Below, piece by piece: positions 7,516-15,354 of a stretch of 56,198 nt of DNA. The first letter of the stretch is position 1. Each line of letters opens with the position of its first letter. Position numbers and translations under genes: made by a program. This DNA comes from Myxococcota bacterium (GTDB taxonomy: Bacteria; Myxococcota_A; Bradymonadia; UBA7976; UBA1532). The DNA lies in contig JAHJCH010000009.1 of NCBI GenBank assembly GCA_018813065.1, positions 1 through 56,198 of the forward strand. Direction: 5' to 3'. The notes under the pieces were generated by a model. That model did not search any database, was not told the DNA's origin, and saw nothing but the letters and a program-made list of their open reading frames with translations.

Positions 7516-9021
7516 ATGACCGCACAAAGACTGACCTGGATCGCCCTGGCGGCGGCCACCATCGGGCTGATCGCCCACGCCCTCGTCTTTAACTTCATCA
7601 ACGACGACGCCTTTATCTCCTTTCGCTACGCCGACAACCTCGTGCGTCACGGCGCGCTGGTCTACAACCCGGGTGAGCGCGTGGAGGGCTACACCAACTT
7701 CCTGTGGACCTTGATGATGGCTGGGGTCATCGGGCTGGGCCTTGATCCGGTGGCCTGGAGCAAGGGGCTGGGGATCGCCTTTGGGGCGGCCACGCTGTGG
7801 GTGGTGGGGCTCTCGATGCGCCGCGAGGTGGGCGGCGGGGCCCAAGGCGCGTTGGCGGCTGCGCTCTTGGCCGCCGCGCCCGCCTACGCCTGCTGGTCCA
7901 CGGGGGGGCTGGAGACGCAGCTGTTCACCTTCACCGCCACCTTCGCCACCACCAGCTACCTTGAGGGCAAGCCTCGCCGCTCGGGCGTCCTCTTCGCCCT
8001 CGCGGCCATGAGCCGCCCTGAGGGGATGCTGTTCTTTGGCCTCGTGGGGCTCCACCGCATCGGCGAGATGATCATGGAGCGTCGTTGGCGCCCCACGCGC
8101 GAGGACTGGGCCTGGGGGCTGAGCTTCGCCGCATTGTTCTTGCCCTACTACGCTTGGCGTTTTTGGTACTACGGCTGGCCCTTCCCCAACACCTACTACG
8201 TCAAGACCGGCGCCTCGGGCTTCTGGCGGCCAGGGCTGCGCTACTTCGCCTCGTGGGTCCAAGATCACCTGATCTGGGCCTTACCCGCCTTGCTCTTGAT
8301 CCGCCCCCGGCGCGTGGACAGGCGCCTCACGCTGTCGCTGCTCATCGCCGTGGCGGTCAGCGCCCATGTCATCCGCGTCGGCGGCGACTTTATGGCCCTC
8401 CACCGCTTTTTTGTGCCGATCATGCCGCTCTTGGCGATCTTGGCCGCCGAGGGCCTGCTGGCGCTGTGGCGGGCGCTCTCCTCCAAGGGGGTCGGCGCGT
8501 GGCGGCTGAGCCTGGCGGCCTTGACCCTCAGCGCCGGGCTGGGTTTCCACATCGTCGAGGTGGATCGCGAGGCGCTCAAGGTCGGCTCCAAGGGCGGGGT
8601 GGACTCCATCGGCTGGCTCAACCAGTTCGCGATCCAATGCACCGCCATTGGGCGCTGGTTGGGGGCGCACGCCGAGCCGGACGCCGCCCTCGCCACCACG
8701 GCGGCGGGGACGATCCCCTACTACGCGCGCCGCTACACGGTGGACATCCTGGCCCTCAATGATGAGTGGCTGGCCCATAACCTCCCCGCCCACGGCAGCC
8801 GACCAGGGCACACCAAGAGCGCGCCGCTGGACTACCTGCTCAAGAAGGACATCGACTACATGATCTACCACCCGCACATCAGCGCGCGTAGGCCCTACAA
8901 AGGCCCCGAAGAGCGCCGCGTGTGGGCGGCCCGTGGCTACCGCTGGGAGGCCCATCAGATCCCCGGCCTGGAGCCCCCCTTTTGGGGCGTCTGGCGGCGC
9001 CAAGAGGGCGGGGCGCGCTGA
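7516..9021 (+). CDS. Polytopic membrane glycosyltransferase, GT-C type (GT39/ArnT/AftB-like)
   Basis: The 501-residue product starts at ATG 7516 behind GGAG (7507-7510). It has many hydrophobic segments spread over about residues 8-350 and a soluble C-terminal third. Right after the first membrane helix comes FINDDAFISFRYADNLV, then NPGERVEGYTNF. The acidic pair in the first outer loop is the hallmark of GT-C enzymes that use polyprenyl-phosphate sugars. Donor and acceptor cannot be read from sequence. It is monocistronic, with a long inverted repeat directly after the stop. Confidence 0.8.
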   Translation: MTAQRLTWIALAAATIGLIAHALVFNFINDDAFISFRYADNLVRHGALVYNPGERVEGYTNFLWTLMMAGVIGLGLDPVAWSKGLGIAFGAATLWVVGLSMRREVGGGAQGALAAALLAAAPAYACWSTGGLETQLFTFTATFATTSYLEGKPRRSGVLFALAAMSRPEGMLFFGLVGLHRIGEMIMERRWRPTREDWAWGLSFAALFLPYYAWRFWYYGWPFPNTYYVKTGASGFWRPGLRYFASWVQDHLIWALPALLLIRPRRVDRRLTLSLLIAVAVSAHVIRVGGDFMALHRFFVPIMPLLAILAAEGLLALWRALSSKGVGAWRLSLAALTLSAGLGFHIVEVDREALKVGSKGGVDSIGWLNQFAIQCTAIGRWLGAHAEPDAALATTAAGTIPYYARRYTVDILALNDEWLAHNLPAHGSRPGHTKSAPLDYLLKKDIDYMIYHPHISARRPYKGPEERRVWAARGYRWEAHQIPGLEPPFWGVWRRQEGGAR

Positions 9022-9027
9022 ATCTAC

Positions 9028-9061
9028 TCTGCGCGCTATAAATCATAGATTTACGCGCAGA
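9028..9061. terminator. Long inverted repeat after the glycosyltransferase gene
   Basis: TCTGCGCG (9028-9035) pairs perfectly with CGCGCAGA (9054-9061), and inside it TAAAT (9039-9043) pairs with ATTTA (9049-9053). It starts seven bases after the stop codon. There is no T-run, so it may be a factor-dependent terminator, a transcript-end stabiliser, or an operator for the DUF2914 gene. Confidence 0.5.
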
Positions 9062-9140
9062 TCCCATTGAATTTAAAGCGAAAAGCGCTGGCATCCTCCC
9101 TGCAAAAAAGGGCGAACATCAACGCCCGACAGGAGAGATC

Positions 9141-9539
9141 ATGCTCAGCTTAACGCTCAACCTGCTCATCGCGCTCACCGCCCCTCAAGACCTCACCGTG
9201 ACGCGCCTGGCCGTGGGCGAAGAGGTCATCGCCCGTGTGCTGCGCGCGCCGGGGGATGAGTTCGTCGCCGACGGCAACCAGGTCTGGGCGCACGTCACGC
9301 TCAACAACCCCGGCGCGGAGACCCATGTGCGGATGCGCTGGAGCCGCGACGGGCGGCGGATCTGGGAGGGGCGCTTGGCGGTGGGTCATAGCCGCCGCTG
9401 GCGCACCTGGACGCGGATGACGATGGATCTGGCGGACGTGGGTGAGTGGACGATCACGGTGTTGGATGACCAGGGGCGGCGCTTGGCGCGGACGCGCTTC
9501 ACCGTCACTGAGCCAGAGGCCTGGGTGGAGGGCCGCTGA
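9141..9539 (+). CDS. Exported DUF2914 domain protein
   Basis: The 132-residue product starts at ATG 9141 behind AGGAGAG. A short hydrophobic N-terminus (about 14 residues, ending ALTAPQ) looks like a signal peptide. The rest matches DUF2914: VWAHVTLNNPG, then HVRMRWSRDGR, WRTWTRMTM, VGEWTITVLDDQGR and a final FTVTE. The conserved tryptophans and the glycine before WTI are present. DUF2914 proteins are small periplasmic beta-sandwich proteins of unknown role, often tied to envelope stress. It stands alone between two structured intergenic regions. Confidence 0.82.
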   Translation: MLSLTLNLLIALTAPQDLTVTRLAVGEEVIARVLRAPGDEFVADGNQVWAHVTLNNPGAETHVRMRWSRDGRRIWEGRLAVGHSRRWRTWTRMTMDLADVGEWTITVLDDQGRRLARTRFTVTEPEAWVEGR

Positions 9540-9549
9540 CGGGTTGCCC

Positions 9550-9607
9550 GCCGCACCCCGCTTGGTTTTTTAGCGTCGGCCGCACCCCGCTTGGTTTTTT
9601 AGCGTCG
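9550..9607 (+). repeat. Exact 29-base tandem duplication ending in T6-AGCGTCG
   Basis: The 29-base unit at 9550-9578 is repeated without change at 9579-9607. Each copy contains CCCCGCTTGG then six T and AGCGTCG. The T-runs could end transcripts from the DUF2914 gene, but no stem precedes them. TAGCGTC also occurs in the promoter-like motifs at 4986 and 5549. Confidence 0.85.
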
Positions 9608-9612
9608 CCTGA

Positions 9613-9858
9613 GACCAATGGTCCTGACACTTTTTCCGAAGAGATTCTTTTGAATCGAGCCGCAGGCCGCTTTAGCGGCCGAGTCTTACACTCGCGAAGC
9701 GCAGAGCGCTTCCCTCGTGCCGCTCCCTGCGGTCGCTTTGACCGACATTTTTCGGACTTCATCCGCTCAAGGCGGACAGGCCGGAGCAAGAAAACAATCC
9801 GCAAAGCGGATTTTTTCGCAGCGGAGCGCCTGCCCCCGCGCGATGAATCGCGCGGGGG
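9613..9858 (+). other. Array of perfect short hairpins between two genes
   Basis: The non-coding stretch 9540-9907 holds a near-continuous row of perfect inverted repeats: GACCA/TGGTC (9613-9623), GATTC/GAATC (9643-9656), GGCCGC-TTTA-GCGGCC (9665-9680), GAAGCGC-AGA-GCGCTTC (9696-9712), CCGC/GCGG (9720-9732), GGTC/GACC (9731-9743, exclusive with the previous), TCCGC/GCGGA (9762-9776), AATCCGC/GCGGATT plus a T-run (9796-9816), and a 12-base arm pair CCCCCGCGCGAT/ATCGCGCGGGGG (9833-9858). The open frame through it from 9650 is Arg-rich and not protein-like. It may be a structured RNA, a chromosomal repeat element or a compound terminator. Confidence 0.8.
9796..9816 (+). terminator. Rho-independent terminator within the hairpin array
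   Basis: A seven-base perfect stem, AATCCGC and GCGGATT, with an AAA loop runs straight into six T residues. This is a classic intrinsic terminator on the plus strand, 90 bases before the next coding start. Confidence 0.75.
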
Positions 9859-9907
9859 TGATGGCCGAGAAAATGTCACAACTAAAGTGAGACAAACAGG
9901 GGCGCTT

Positions 9908-10594
9908 ATGAATCAGGCCCTTATGCGCGATCGAGCCTACGCCCTCAGCCTCCTCCTCCTCCTCAGCGCCTGGGCCTGCGACGACGTTGATCCGACCCAG
10001 ACCCCGACGGATCACGCCACAGCTGACCTGCGCCGCCGCCCCGTGGCGCGCGCCGCGCTGTGGCGAGACGCCCCGGACACCTATAAGCGGCGCTGGCCGT
10101 CGTTGAGCGTCGAGGCGGGCTACCCTGAGGGGCCGTATGGGCTGCGAGAGGGCGACATCATCGCGGATCTGACGTTTGAGGTGGGAGACGGGGCGACGTG
10201 GCGGCTCTCTGAGGCGCGGGGCGACGGCGCGCGCCTCTTGATGCTGATCACCAGCGCGGGCTGGTGCTCCAGCTGTCGCCAAGAGCAGCCCAAGATCCAA
10301 GCCATCGCCGACGCCCATGCGCGCGCGGGGCTGCGGCCCATCGTGGCGATCTTCGAGGACGGCGACGCCCAGCCCGCCACGGGCGACTACGCCGAGGCTT
10401 GGCGCGCGCAGTATGAGATGAGCGTCCCTGTCGTGGCCGATCCAGGCTTCCAGCTCTCGCCCTACTTCAACCCTGGGGGGCGCAGCATGTTCTTGCTCAT
10501 CGACGCCGAGACGATGGCGATCTTAAGGATCGACCGTGACTTTCACTCTGCGCGCTCCGAGGCGGAGGCGCTGGCCATCTTGGCGCGCCTCTAG
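9908..10594 (+). CDS. Thioredoxin-fold (TlpA/ResA-like) lipoprotein
   Basis: The 228-residue precursor is taken from ATG 9908; ATG 9923 is also possible, and the open frame upstream runs through the hairpin array. The signal peptide ends in LLSAWAC followed by Asp-Asp, so the protein is lipid-anchored outside the cytoplasm. The domain from about residue 80 starts with GDIIADLTF and contains the redox motif WCSSC, then FEDGDAQPATGDY, and VPVVADPGF with the cis-proline-like position of peroxiredoxin/TlpA proteins. It probably reduces or isomerises thiols in the envelope. The substrate is unknown, and no cytochrome genes are adjacent. It precedes the low-GC island. Confidence 0.82.
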   Translation: MNQALMRDRAYALSLLLLLSAWACDDVDPTQTPTDHATADLRRRPVARAALWRDAPDTYKRRWPSLSVEAGYPEGPYGLREGDIIADLTFEVGDGATWRLSEARGDGARLLMLITSAGWCSSCRQEQPKIQAIADAHARAGLRPIVAIFEDGDAQPATGDYAEAWRAQYEMSVPVVADPGFQLSPYFNPGGRSMFLLIDAETMAILRIDRDFHSARSEAEALAILARL

Positions 10595-10723
10595 CGTTGA
10601 TTTTATGTCCCCCTTCAAAAAGTGCTTACATTTTGCCCAGGGCCTAAGCCTTAATGGAGATTGATCAAGGTTGGCCTTATGGCCCCCTCAAAAACAGCGA
10701 ATTAGAGGCACTGAGAGGCAAAA

Positions 10724-12142
10724 TTGACAGAACGCATCCTCTTCATCGGATTGGGGGAATACGAAAGCGGATTGCTTGCCCATATCACGAGAGAATGGCA
10801 AGTCGTTGTAATGGACCAAGATGAAGATAATCTAGCGAAATATCAGCAAAGATTTACTGAGATTGAAACAATCTGTGGTGATGCCTCAAGCATCATGACA
10901 TTAAAAATGGTTAACTTCTCTGACATTGCCTATATAGTCTGCTCAATTAGAGATATTGATTTAGTTCGTGAAATTTGCTATCTAATTAGAGATCATTTAA
11001 ATGTAAAAGCGCCTATTATGGTAATTCATTATGAGGATGTCGATCCGAGTCAATTTGAACAAAAACAAATCAACTTTTTAAATCCAATAGAACTTGGCTC
11101 AAGGGCGATATTAAACCGGCTCGATAAAAATTTAATACGACCGACATGTATTGGCAAAGGTAGCGGAGAAATTATTGAAGTTACGATTCGCAGCGCCTCT
11201 CACCTCACAGATCGAAGATTAAAATTTTTACGTCCTACAAATTGGCATGTATGTATTGTCTATCGAGAAGACCAAGCATTGATCCCCAATGGTGAAATGA
11301 AGTTAAAAATTGCAGACCGGGTCATCCTGGCAGGCAAACCCGAAACCTTAGAAAATATCGCTAAATTACTGATTACTGGAATGCCACAATTCCCTCTTCA
11401 ATTTGGGAAAAAGCTTGTTCTTCCAATGGAAGGACGTTCAAATACTTGCCCGGTAGAAGCCTCTTTTTGGATTCAAAAATCGAGGCTGATTGGTGTAGAA
11501 CAAATCCCTTATCACCATAATCCAAAAGTTTCTTTGATATCGAATTCACAAGCAGAGCAATTAGACGCAAAAGTTGAGACTGGATCTTCCATTGGACTAT
11601 TCCAAGAGATATTTGAGCTAAATGGTGACTATGGATTGCTATTTTTGACATTGAGTGGTTTCTTTAGAAAATCAAGGATTAAATCTTGTTTTGAGCTTTC
11701 TAAAATACCCTTTGTACTTGGAAGAAGCAATAAAAACTATGAAAAAATCATTGTATCTTTAAATACGCCACAACCTACCGTTGCATTAGAGACTGGGATG
11801 GAAATTGCGCGTATGACAGAATTGCCATTGGAAGTTGTCTATGTAAGGATGCCTGATGAAATGACGTATGCTAAGGATAAGGAAGAATATGAAAGGAGAA
11901 AAGGCTTAGTCCAAGATTTTGAACATATTTTTAAGCGACCTATTGAATTTCATCAATTAGTAGGGAATCCTGTGCAAGAAACAATTAAATTAATCACAAA
12001 AACTGAAGAAACCCCACTATTAATTTTAGTCGCTGACCGTCAACGTTCATTAGGACTATTTACGAGAAATGTCCCCTATTTACTGGCAAGACGCGCTGAA
12101 GTTTCGACGTTAGTGCTGCCAGGGGATATGAATGATGTCTAA
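10724..12142 (+). CDS. TrkA-type RCK regulator with C-terminal USP-like domain
   Basis: The 472-residue product is read from TTG 10724 with GAGAGG just upstream. Residues 1-125 form an RCK/TrkA-N Rossmann domain starting ILFIGLGEYESGLLAHI, with an aspartate at the end of the second strand (VVMDQDEDN) that suits NAD(H) binding. A TrkA-C domain follows (about 140-215, with SGEIIEVTIRSAS). The last third resembles a universal stress protein domain (IIVSLNTPQ, LPLEVVYVRMP). Such proteins gate cation channels or antiporters in response to nucleotides. The gene overlaps the antiporter gene by 11 bases, so they very probably work as regulator and transporter. Confidence 0.82.
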   Translation: MTERILFIGLGEYESGLLAHITREWQVVVMDQDEDNLAKYQQRFTEIETICGDASSIMTLKMVNFSDIAYIVCSIRDIDLVREICYLIRDHLNVKAPIMVIHYEDVDPSQFEQKQINFLNPIELGSRAILNRLDKNLIRPTCIGKGSGEIIEVTIRSASHLTDRRLKFLRPTNWHVCIVYREDQALIPNGEMKLKIADRVILAGKPETLENIAKLLITGMPQFPLQFGKKLVLPMEGRSNTCPVEASFWIQKSRLIGVEQIPYHHNPKVSLISNSQAEQLDAKVETGSSIGLFQEIFELNGDYGLLFLTLSGFFRKSRIKSCFELSKIPFVLGRSNKNYEKIIVSLNTPQPTVALETGMEIARMTELPLEVVYVRMPDEMTYAKDKEEYERRKGLVQDFEHIFKRPIEFHQLVGNPVQETIKLITKTEETPLLILVADRQRSLGLFTRNVPYLLARRAEVSTLVLPGDMNDV

Positions 12143-13289
12143 ACCAGAGCTATTGCTTTTAGTATTCATGGTAATTGGTGCTTTTATTATTCCTTTTTTG
12201 ACGCGTTTTATTCAAATGCCCAACGCTGCTGGTGAAATTGTATATGGGCTTGTATTAGCAAGAATTTTTCCTGGTTATTTAAGCCATAACTTAGAATTCT
12301 TAGGAGAGCTTGGGTTTATTTTATTGATGTATCTCGCAGGCTTAGAGATTGACTTTGAGCGATTGCGAAAGACTAAAGCTCAAGAACTCTGGGTCTATAT
12401 TTTCTTATTCTTAAGCATCGGAATTTTTGGATTTTTTTCATCTTGGATCTTAAACTTACCCCCATTATTTGGGGTTGTATTCCTTACGACAGCCGTTGGT
12501 TTACTATTCCCAGTACTTAAAGATAGTGGCTTACTTCATAGGTCATCTGGACAAAGACTCCTTTTAATTGGAACAATTGGTGAAATTATGAGTTTAATTG
12601 TGTTAACTATATTTATTCTTTACCATAAATACGGATTTTCATCTTCTTCTATTATTCATTTGGCAGAAATACTCTTATTCGGGCTCCTTGTTGTTTTTGT
12701 ACTTAAATTATACCGATACGTTACCTGGTGGTTTCCGCAGCTCTCTAAATTATTTATGACCTCTGAGAATACATTTGAGAGTTCTGTTCGTGGAAACTTA
12801 GTTCATATGTTTATTTTCGTCGGTGTAGCTGCGCTATTAAACTTGGAGTTGATTATAGGTGCATTTATTGGGGGGATGATTTTTGCGGCGATTTTCAGCG
12901 CAAAAGAAGATGTGCTCCATAAAATGGGCAGCTTTGGATATGGATTCCTTGTTCCTCTGTTCTTTATTACGGTCGGCATGAAATTTAACATCACTGATTT
13001 TTTTCACATTAAAGTCGTCTGGCTGGCGCTTATCATTACAAGCCTGATCCTGATCATTCGGCTTATTTCGAGCCCTTTGCTGCTTATCGTTGGTTTTTCC
13101 ACAAGAGAAATCCTTGCGACTAGCGTTGCATTAACATTTCCGTTAACACTTTTGGTCGCAATTGCCACATTTGGATTAGACTCTGGCAGTCTCAACAAAT
13201 CTCAAACAGCAGGGATTCTTCTCGCGTCAATTTTAACATCAGTGATTTATCCTGTAATTTTCAAGAAATTAGCAGGAAAACAGGCTTAA
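12132..13289 (+). CDS. CPA2-family monovalent cation:proton antiporter
   Basis: The 385-residue product starts at ATG 12132 (ATG 12135 is equally possible) inside the end of the RCK gene. It is almost entirely hydrophobic, with about 11-12 membrane segments. Motifs MPNAAGEIVYGLVLA, LGFILLMYLAGLEIDFERL and FVPLFFITVGMKFN-like segments match the Na+/H+ exchanger domain of CPA2 (KefB/NapA type). The usual C-terminal RCK domain is absent, and the separate upstream gene supplies it. Substrate (Na+ or K+) cannot be told. Composition is AT-rich like its partner. Confidence 0.87.
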   Translation: MMSKPELLLLVFMVIGAFIIPFLTRFIQMPNAAGEIVYGLVLARIFPGYLSHNLEFLGELGFILLMYLAGLEIDFERLRKTKAQELWVYIFLFLSIGIFGFFSSWILNLPPLFGVVFLTTAVGLLFPVLKDSGLLHRSSGQRLLLIGTIGEIMSLIVLTIFILYHKYGFSSSSIIHLAEILLFGLLVVFVLKLYRYVTWWFPQLSKLFMTSENTFESSVRGNLVHMFIFVGVAALLNLELIIGAFIGGMIFAAIFSAKEDVLHKMGSFGYGFLVPLFFITVGMKFNITDFFHIKVVWLALIITSLILIIRLISSPLLLIVGFSTREILATSVALTFPLTLLVAIATFGLDSGSLNKSQTAGILLASILTSVIYPVIFKKLAGKQA

Positions 13290-13311
13290 TTTTATGATTT
13301 TAATCGAGATT

Positions 13312-14172
13312 TCAGCAACCCTCTAAAGCGCAGTCATTGGAGGGCAGCCAACAAGGCCCGTCTAAAGATCCGTAATAGAGCGGCTCATGGCTGCGCGCCT
13401 CGATGGCCGCCGCGTCCTCGGCGCGGATGGCCCCCGCCGAGGCCAAGGCGTCCGCCAAGGCGCGCGGCTCGCTCCAGCCCCAGACCTTGCGATGCAGCGC
13501 GCGGATGCGCCCCCCGCTGGGATCACGCGCGAGGCGGATCACCACGCGCTCGACGACGCGCGGCGGCGCTTCGTCGAGGGACTCGGCCAGCCCACGCGCC
13601 CAGCGCTTCGGCGCCCCCAGGGTGATCAAGCGCTGCTCTAAGCGCAGGCCGCGCAGATAGCCCTCGGCGGCGTCGGCGAACAGGCTGTAGATCACCGGAT
13701 CATCCTCCACGTCATCGCCGAAGAGGCTCAGCCGCGCGCCCTCGGGTAAGCGGCTGAGCAGATCAAAGAGGGCGGTGAGCTTATAGGTGAGATGGCGCCT
13801 GATCTGTCGGAGCCAGCCCTGCTTTAAGACCGCCAACTGGTCTTTAAAGTAGAGGCCGTCATACTCCACGCCGTCATTGAGCATCTTGCGGGCGATGGCC
13901 GCCTGAATCTGCGGCGGGCTGGCGGAGATAAAGAAGAGGGGGTGATGGCCGCGCCCGCTGGGGCCGCCGCGCAGCGCGCGCAGGAGCGGGGCGGCGCCGC
14001 GCACGGCGCGCTTGTCGATGCCCCACTCCAAAGGGATCGAGAGCAGATCGCGTACTTGGGAGAAGCGCGTGTCGAGGTAGGTCTTGTCGATGTCCCAGAC
14101 GTAGACGGGGCCTGGGGGGATCTCCTCGCGGTGGATCTCGGCGTGGAGGGGGAAGCGGGCGGCGCGGCGCAT
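13312..14172 (-). CDS. HAD-superfamily phosphatase domain protein
   Basis: The 286-residue product is taken from ATG 14172; the frame continues to 14214 but adds nothing conserved. HAD motif I is VWDIDKTYLDT, with the nucleophile and acid aspartates. Motif II serine is in FFISASPP. The metal-binding motif IV is in LFGDDVEDDPVIYSLFAD. Spacing resembles the App1/DUF2183 type of predicted phosphatidate phosphatases, so a phosphatase acting on a lipid or similar ester is plausible, but the substrate is a guess. The C-terminus ends CWLPSNDCALEGC. It is monocistronic and convergent with the antiporter, 22 bases apart. Confidence 0.72.
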   Translation of the reverse strand: MRRAARFPLHAEIHREEIPPGPVYVWDIDKTYLDTRFSQVRDLLSIPLEWGIDKRAVRGAAPLLRALRGGPSGRGHHPLFFISASPPQIQAAIARKMLNDGVEYDGLYFKDQLAVLKQGWLRQIRRHLTYKLTALFDLLSRLPEGARLSLFGDDVEDDPVIYSLFADAAEGYLRGLRLEQRLITLGAPKRWARGLAESLDEAPPRVVERVVIRLARDPSGGRIRALHRKVWGWSEPRALADALASAGAIRAEDAAAIEARSHEPLYYGSLDGPCWLPSNDCALEGC

Positions 14173-14861
14173 GGGCGATCTCACTGAGTGGCGTTGGCCT
14201 AAAGATACACTCAACCGCGCCGCGCCGCGTGGCCTTGGCCGCCGCCCCCTGCATTCAACGCCCCTCTTCGAGTTGCCTTCGGCGCTCAGGTCTGTGGGTG
14301 TCGGCGACCGGCTGCATCATATTTTCACTCCAAGGCGCCCTTTTTTTGGCGACGTGCCGCCTCCCTCTATCCCACACCCGATGTTTTGGTTCAGCGCCGG
14401 AGATCAAGAGCGACGCGCATCCAAGCGACGCCGCTGTGCATCACCCTCGCCGCGCCTGTATCTGTAGAAAATTAAAGTTCAGCGCTAAAGCCTCGGTGTT
14501 TTTTTAGAACGCGCCGCTGAGGGGCTACGGCGCCCTGGCCGACCGCCAGAGGGGCTTTATCAGCCAAGGCGCGCCAACGCCCGCGCCGAAGAACGTAAGT
14601 CCTATTAAAATGAGGCCCAACGGGCAGGCTTCACGGTCAGCGGGGGGAGAACCACCGACGCCTTTATGAATCGAGAGACAGGCTCAAAATGTCTCTATGG
14701 CGCGCGCCTTCGATGTCATCCGCGCATAAAATCAAAAATAAAGTGAAAATTGGATTGATTTTTTGCGGGCATTAGACGAAAAACGTCGAGTTTCGAGGGC
14801 CAGCGCCTCAACCGAGGCGAAAACCTCTCAACAGAGAAGCAAATCAAACAAGGAGGCTCAA
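14173..14861. other. Long intergenic region, 689 bases, no convincing gene
   Basis: No open frame here has a credible ribosome site or conserved content; the plus frame 14171-14467 is Arg-rich and terminates without homology that I recognise. T-runs occur at about 14340-14347 and 14499-14505. AAAATCA (14728-14734) and TGATTTT (14756-14762) form an AT-rich inverted repeat. The 3' part is the leader of the small basic protein. A small RNA is possible, but I see no known family signature. Confidence 0.6.
14805..14856 (+). promoter_or_regulatory. Leader hairpins and perfect Shine-Dalgarno before the small basic protein
   Basis: GCCTC-AACC-GAGGC (14805-14818) and CTCT-CAAC-AGAG (14825-14836) form two consecutive small stems. 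They are followed by AGGAGG at 14851-14856, five bases before the ATG at 14862. The site decides the start and suggests very efficient translation. Confidence 0.6.
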
Positions 14862-15314
14862 ATGGCCGCTAAGACCCCCAAGAAGAAGAATCGTCGCGGA
14901 AACATCACGGCTGAGGCCCGTAAAAAGGGCGCCGTCTCCAAGACCCAGCGTGGCACCTTCAATCGTTACCTCAAGGCCCTCCAAGGCCGCGCCGTTGAGC
15001 GTAACCGCCAAAAGATTGAAGAGATCGCCCGCATGCTCGAGAGCGGCACCCGCATCAAGAAGGCCCCCATCTTCCGCGATGGCCGCCGCGTCGGCACCGT
15101 GGAGAAGGAGCTGCCCTTGCTGCCCTCAGAGCGCGCCCTGTGGATGGCGCGTAAGCAGCAGCTTGAGGCCAACCTGACCCGCCGCGCCCCCGATGAGCTT
15201 CACAAGCAGTTCCTCGAGATGCTGCCCGATTACGCTGAGCGCAATGGCCTGACCCGCGAGATCCTCATCACCGTCGGCGTGCCCGAGGCGGATCTGGACG
15301 CGGCCGGCCTGTAA
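14862..15314 (+). CDS. Small basic protein of unknown function, probably abundant
   Basis: The 150-residue product starts with MAAKTPKKKNRRGN and is rich in Lys and Arg through about residue 70; the rest is predicted helical with two acidic stretches (ELPLLPSERALW and the C-terminus). The ribosome site is a perfect AGGAGG. CGT is used unusually often for arginine compared with neighbours, which prefer CGC, a sign of high expression. The basic N-terminus would suit nucleic-acid binding (nucleoid or ribosome associated), but I do not recognise the family. It stands alone downstream of a 689-base intergenic region and converges with gpsA. Confidence 0.78.
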   Translation: MAAKTPKKKNRRGNITAEARKKGAVSKTQRGTFNRYLKALQGRAVERNRQKIEEIARMLESGTRIKKAPIFRDGRRVGTVEKELPLLPSERALWMARKQQLEANLTRRAPDELHKQFLEMLPDYAERNGLTREILITVGVPEADLDAAGL

Positions 15315-15354
15315 GCCCCCCCCACACAGCCAGGCCCCTCAGGCCAACGCTGCC

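Larger units (their letters stand above)
10600..13311. other. Low-GC island carrying a two-gene ion transport operon
   Basis: Base composition changes abruptly from GC-rich to AT-rich near 10600 and back near 13312. Codons in both genes favour A/T third positions. GATC, found nine times in the first 636 bases of the window, occurs only about eight times in the 2.57 kb of coding sequence here. No integrase, terminal repeat or tRNA borders it. This supports horizontal acquisition of the pair as a unit. Confidence 0.75.

Noticed and set aside
9550..9607. CRISPR-like direct repeat
   Set aside because: Two units abut with no spacer, and no cas gene is in the window; it is a simple tandem duplication.
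9650..9907. N-terminal extension of the thioredoxin-fold lipoprotein through the hairpin array
   Set aside because: It would bury the lipoprotein signal peptide behind 86 Arg-rich residues and translate through a terminator.
14171..14467. 98-codon plus-strand gene in the long intergenic region
   Set aside because: No ribosome site, Arg-rich random-looking content, and it starts inside the antisense of the HAD gene start.
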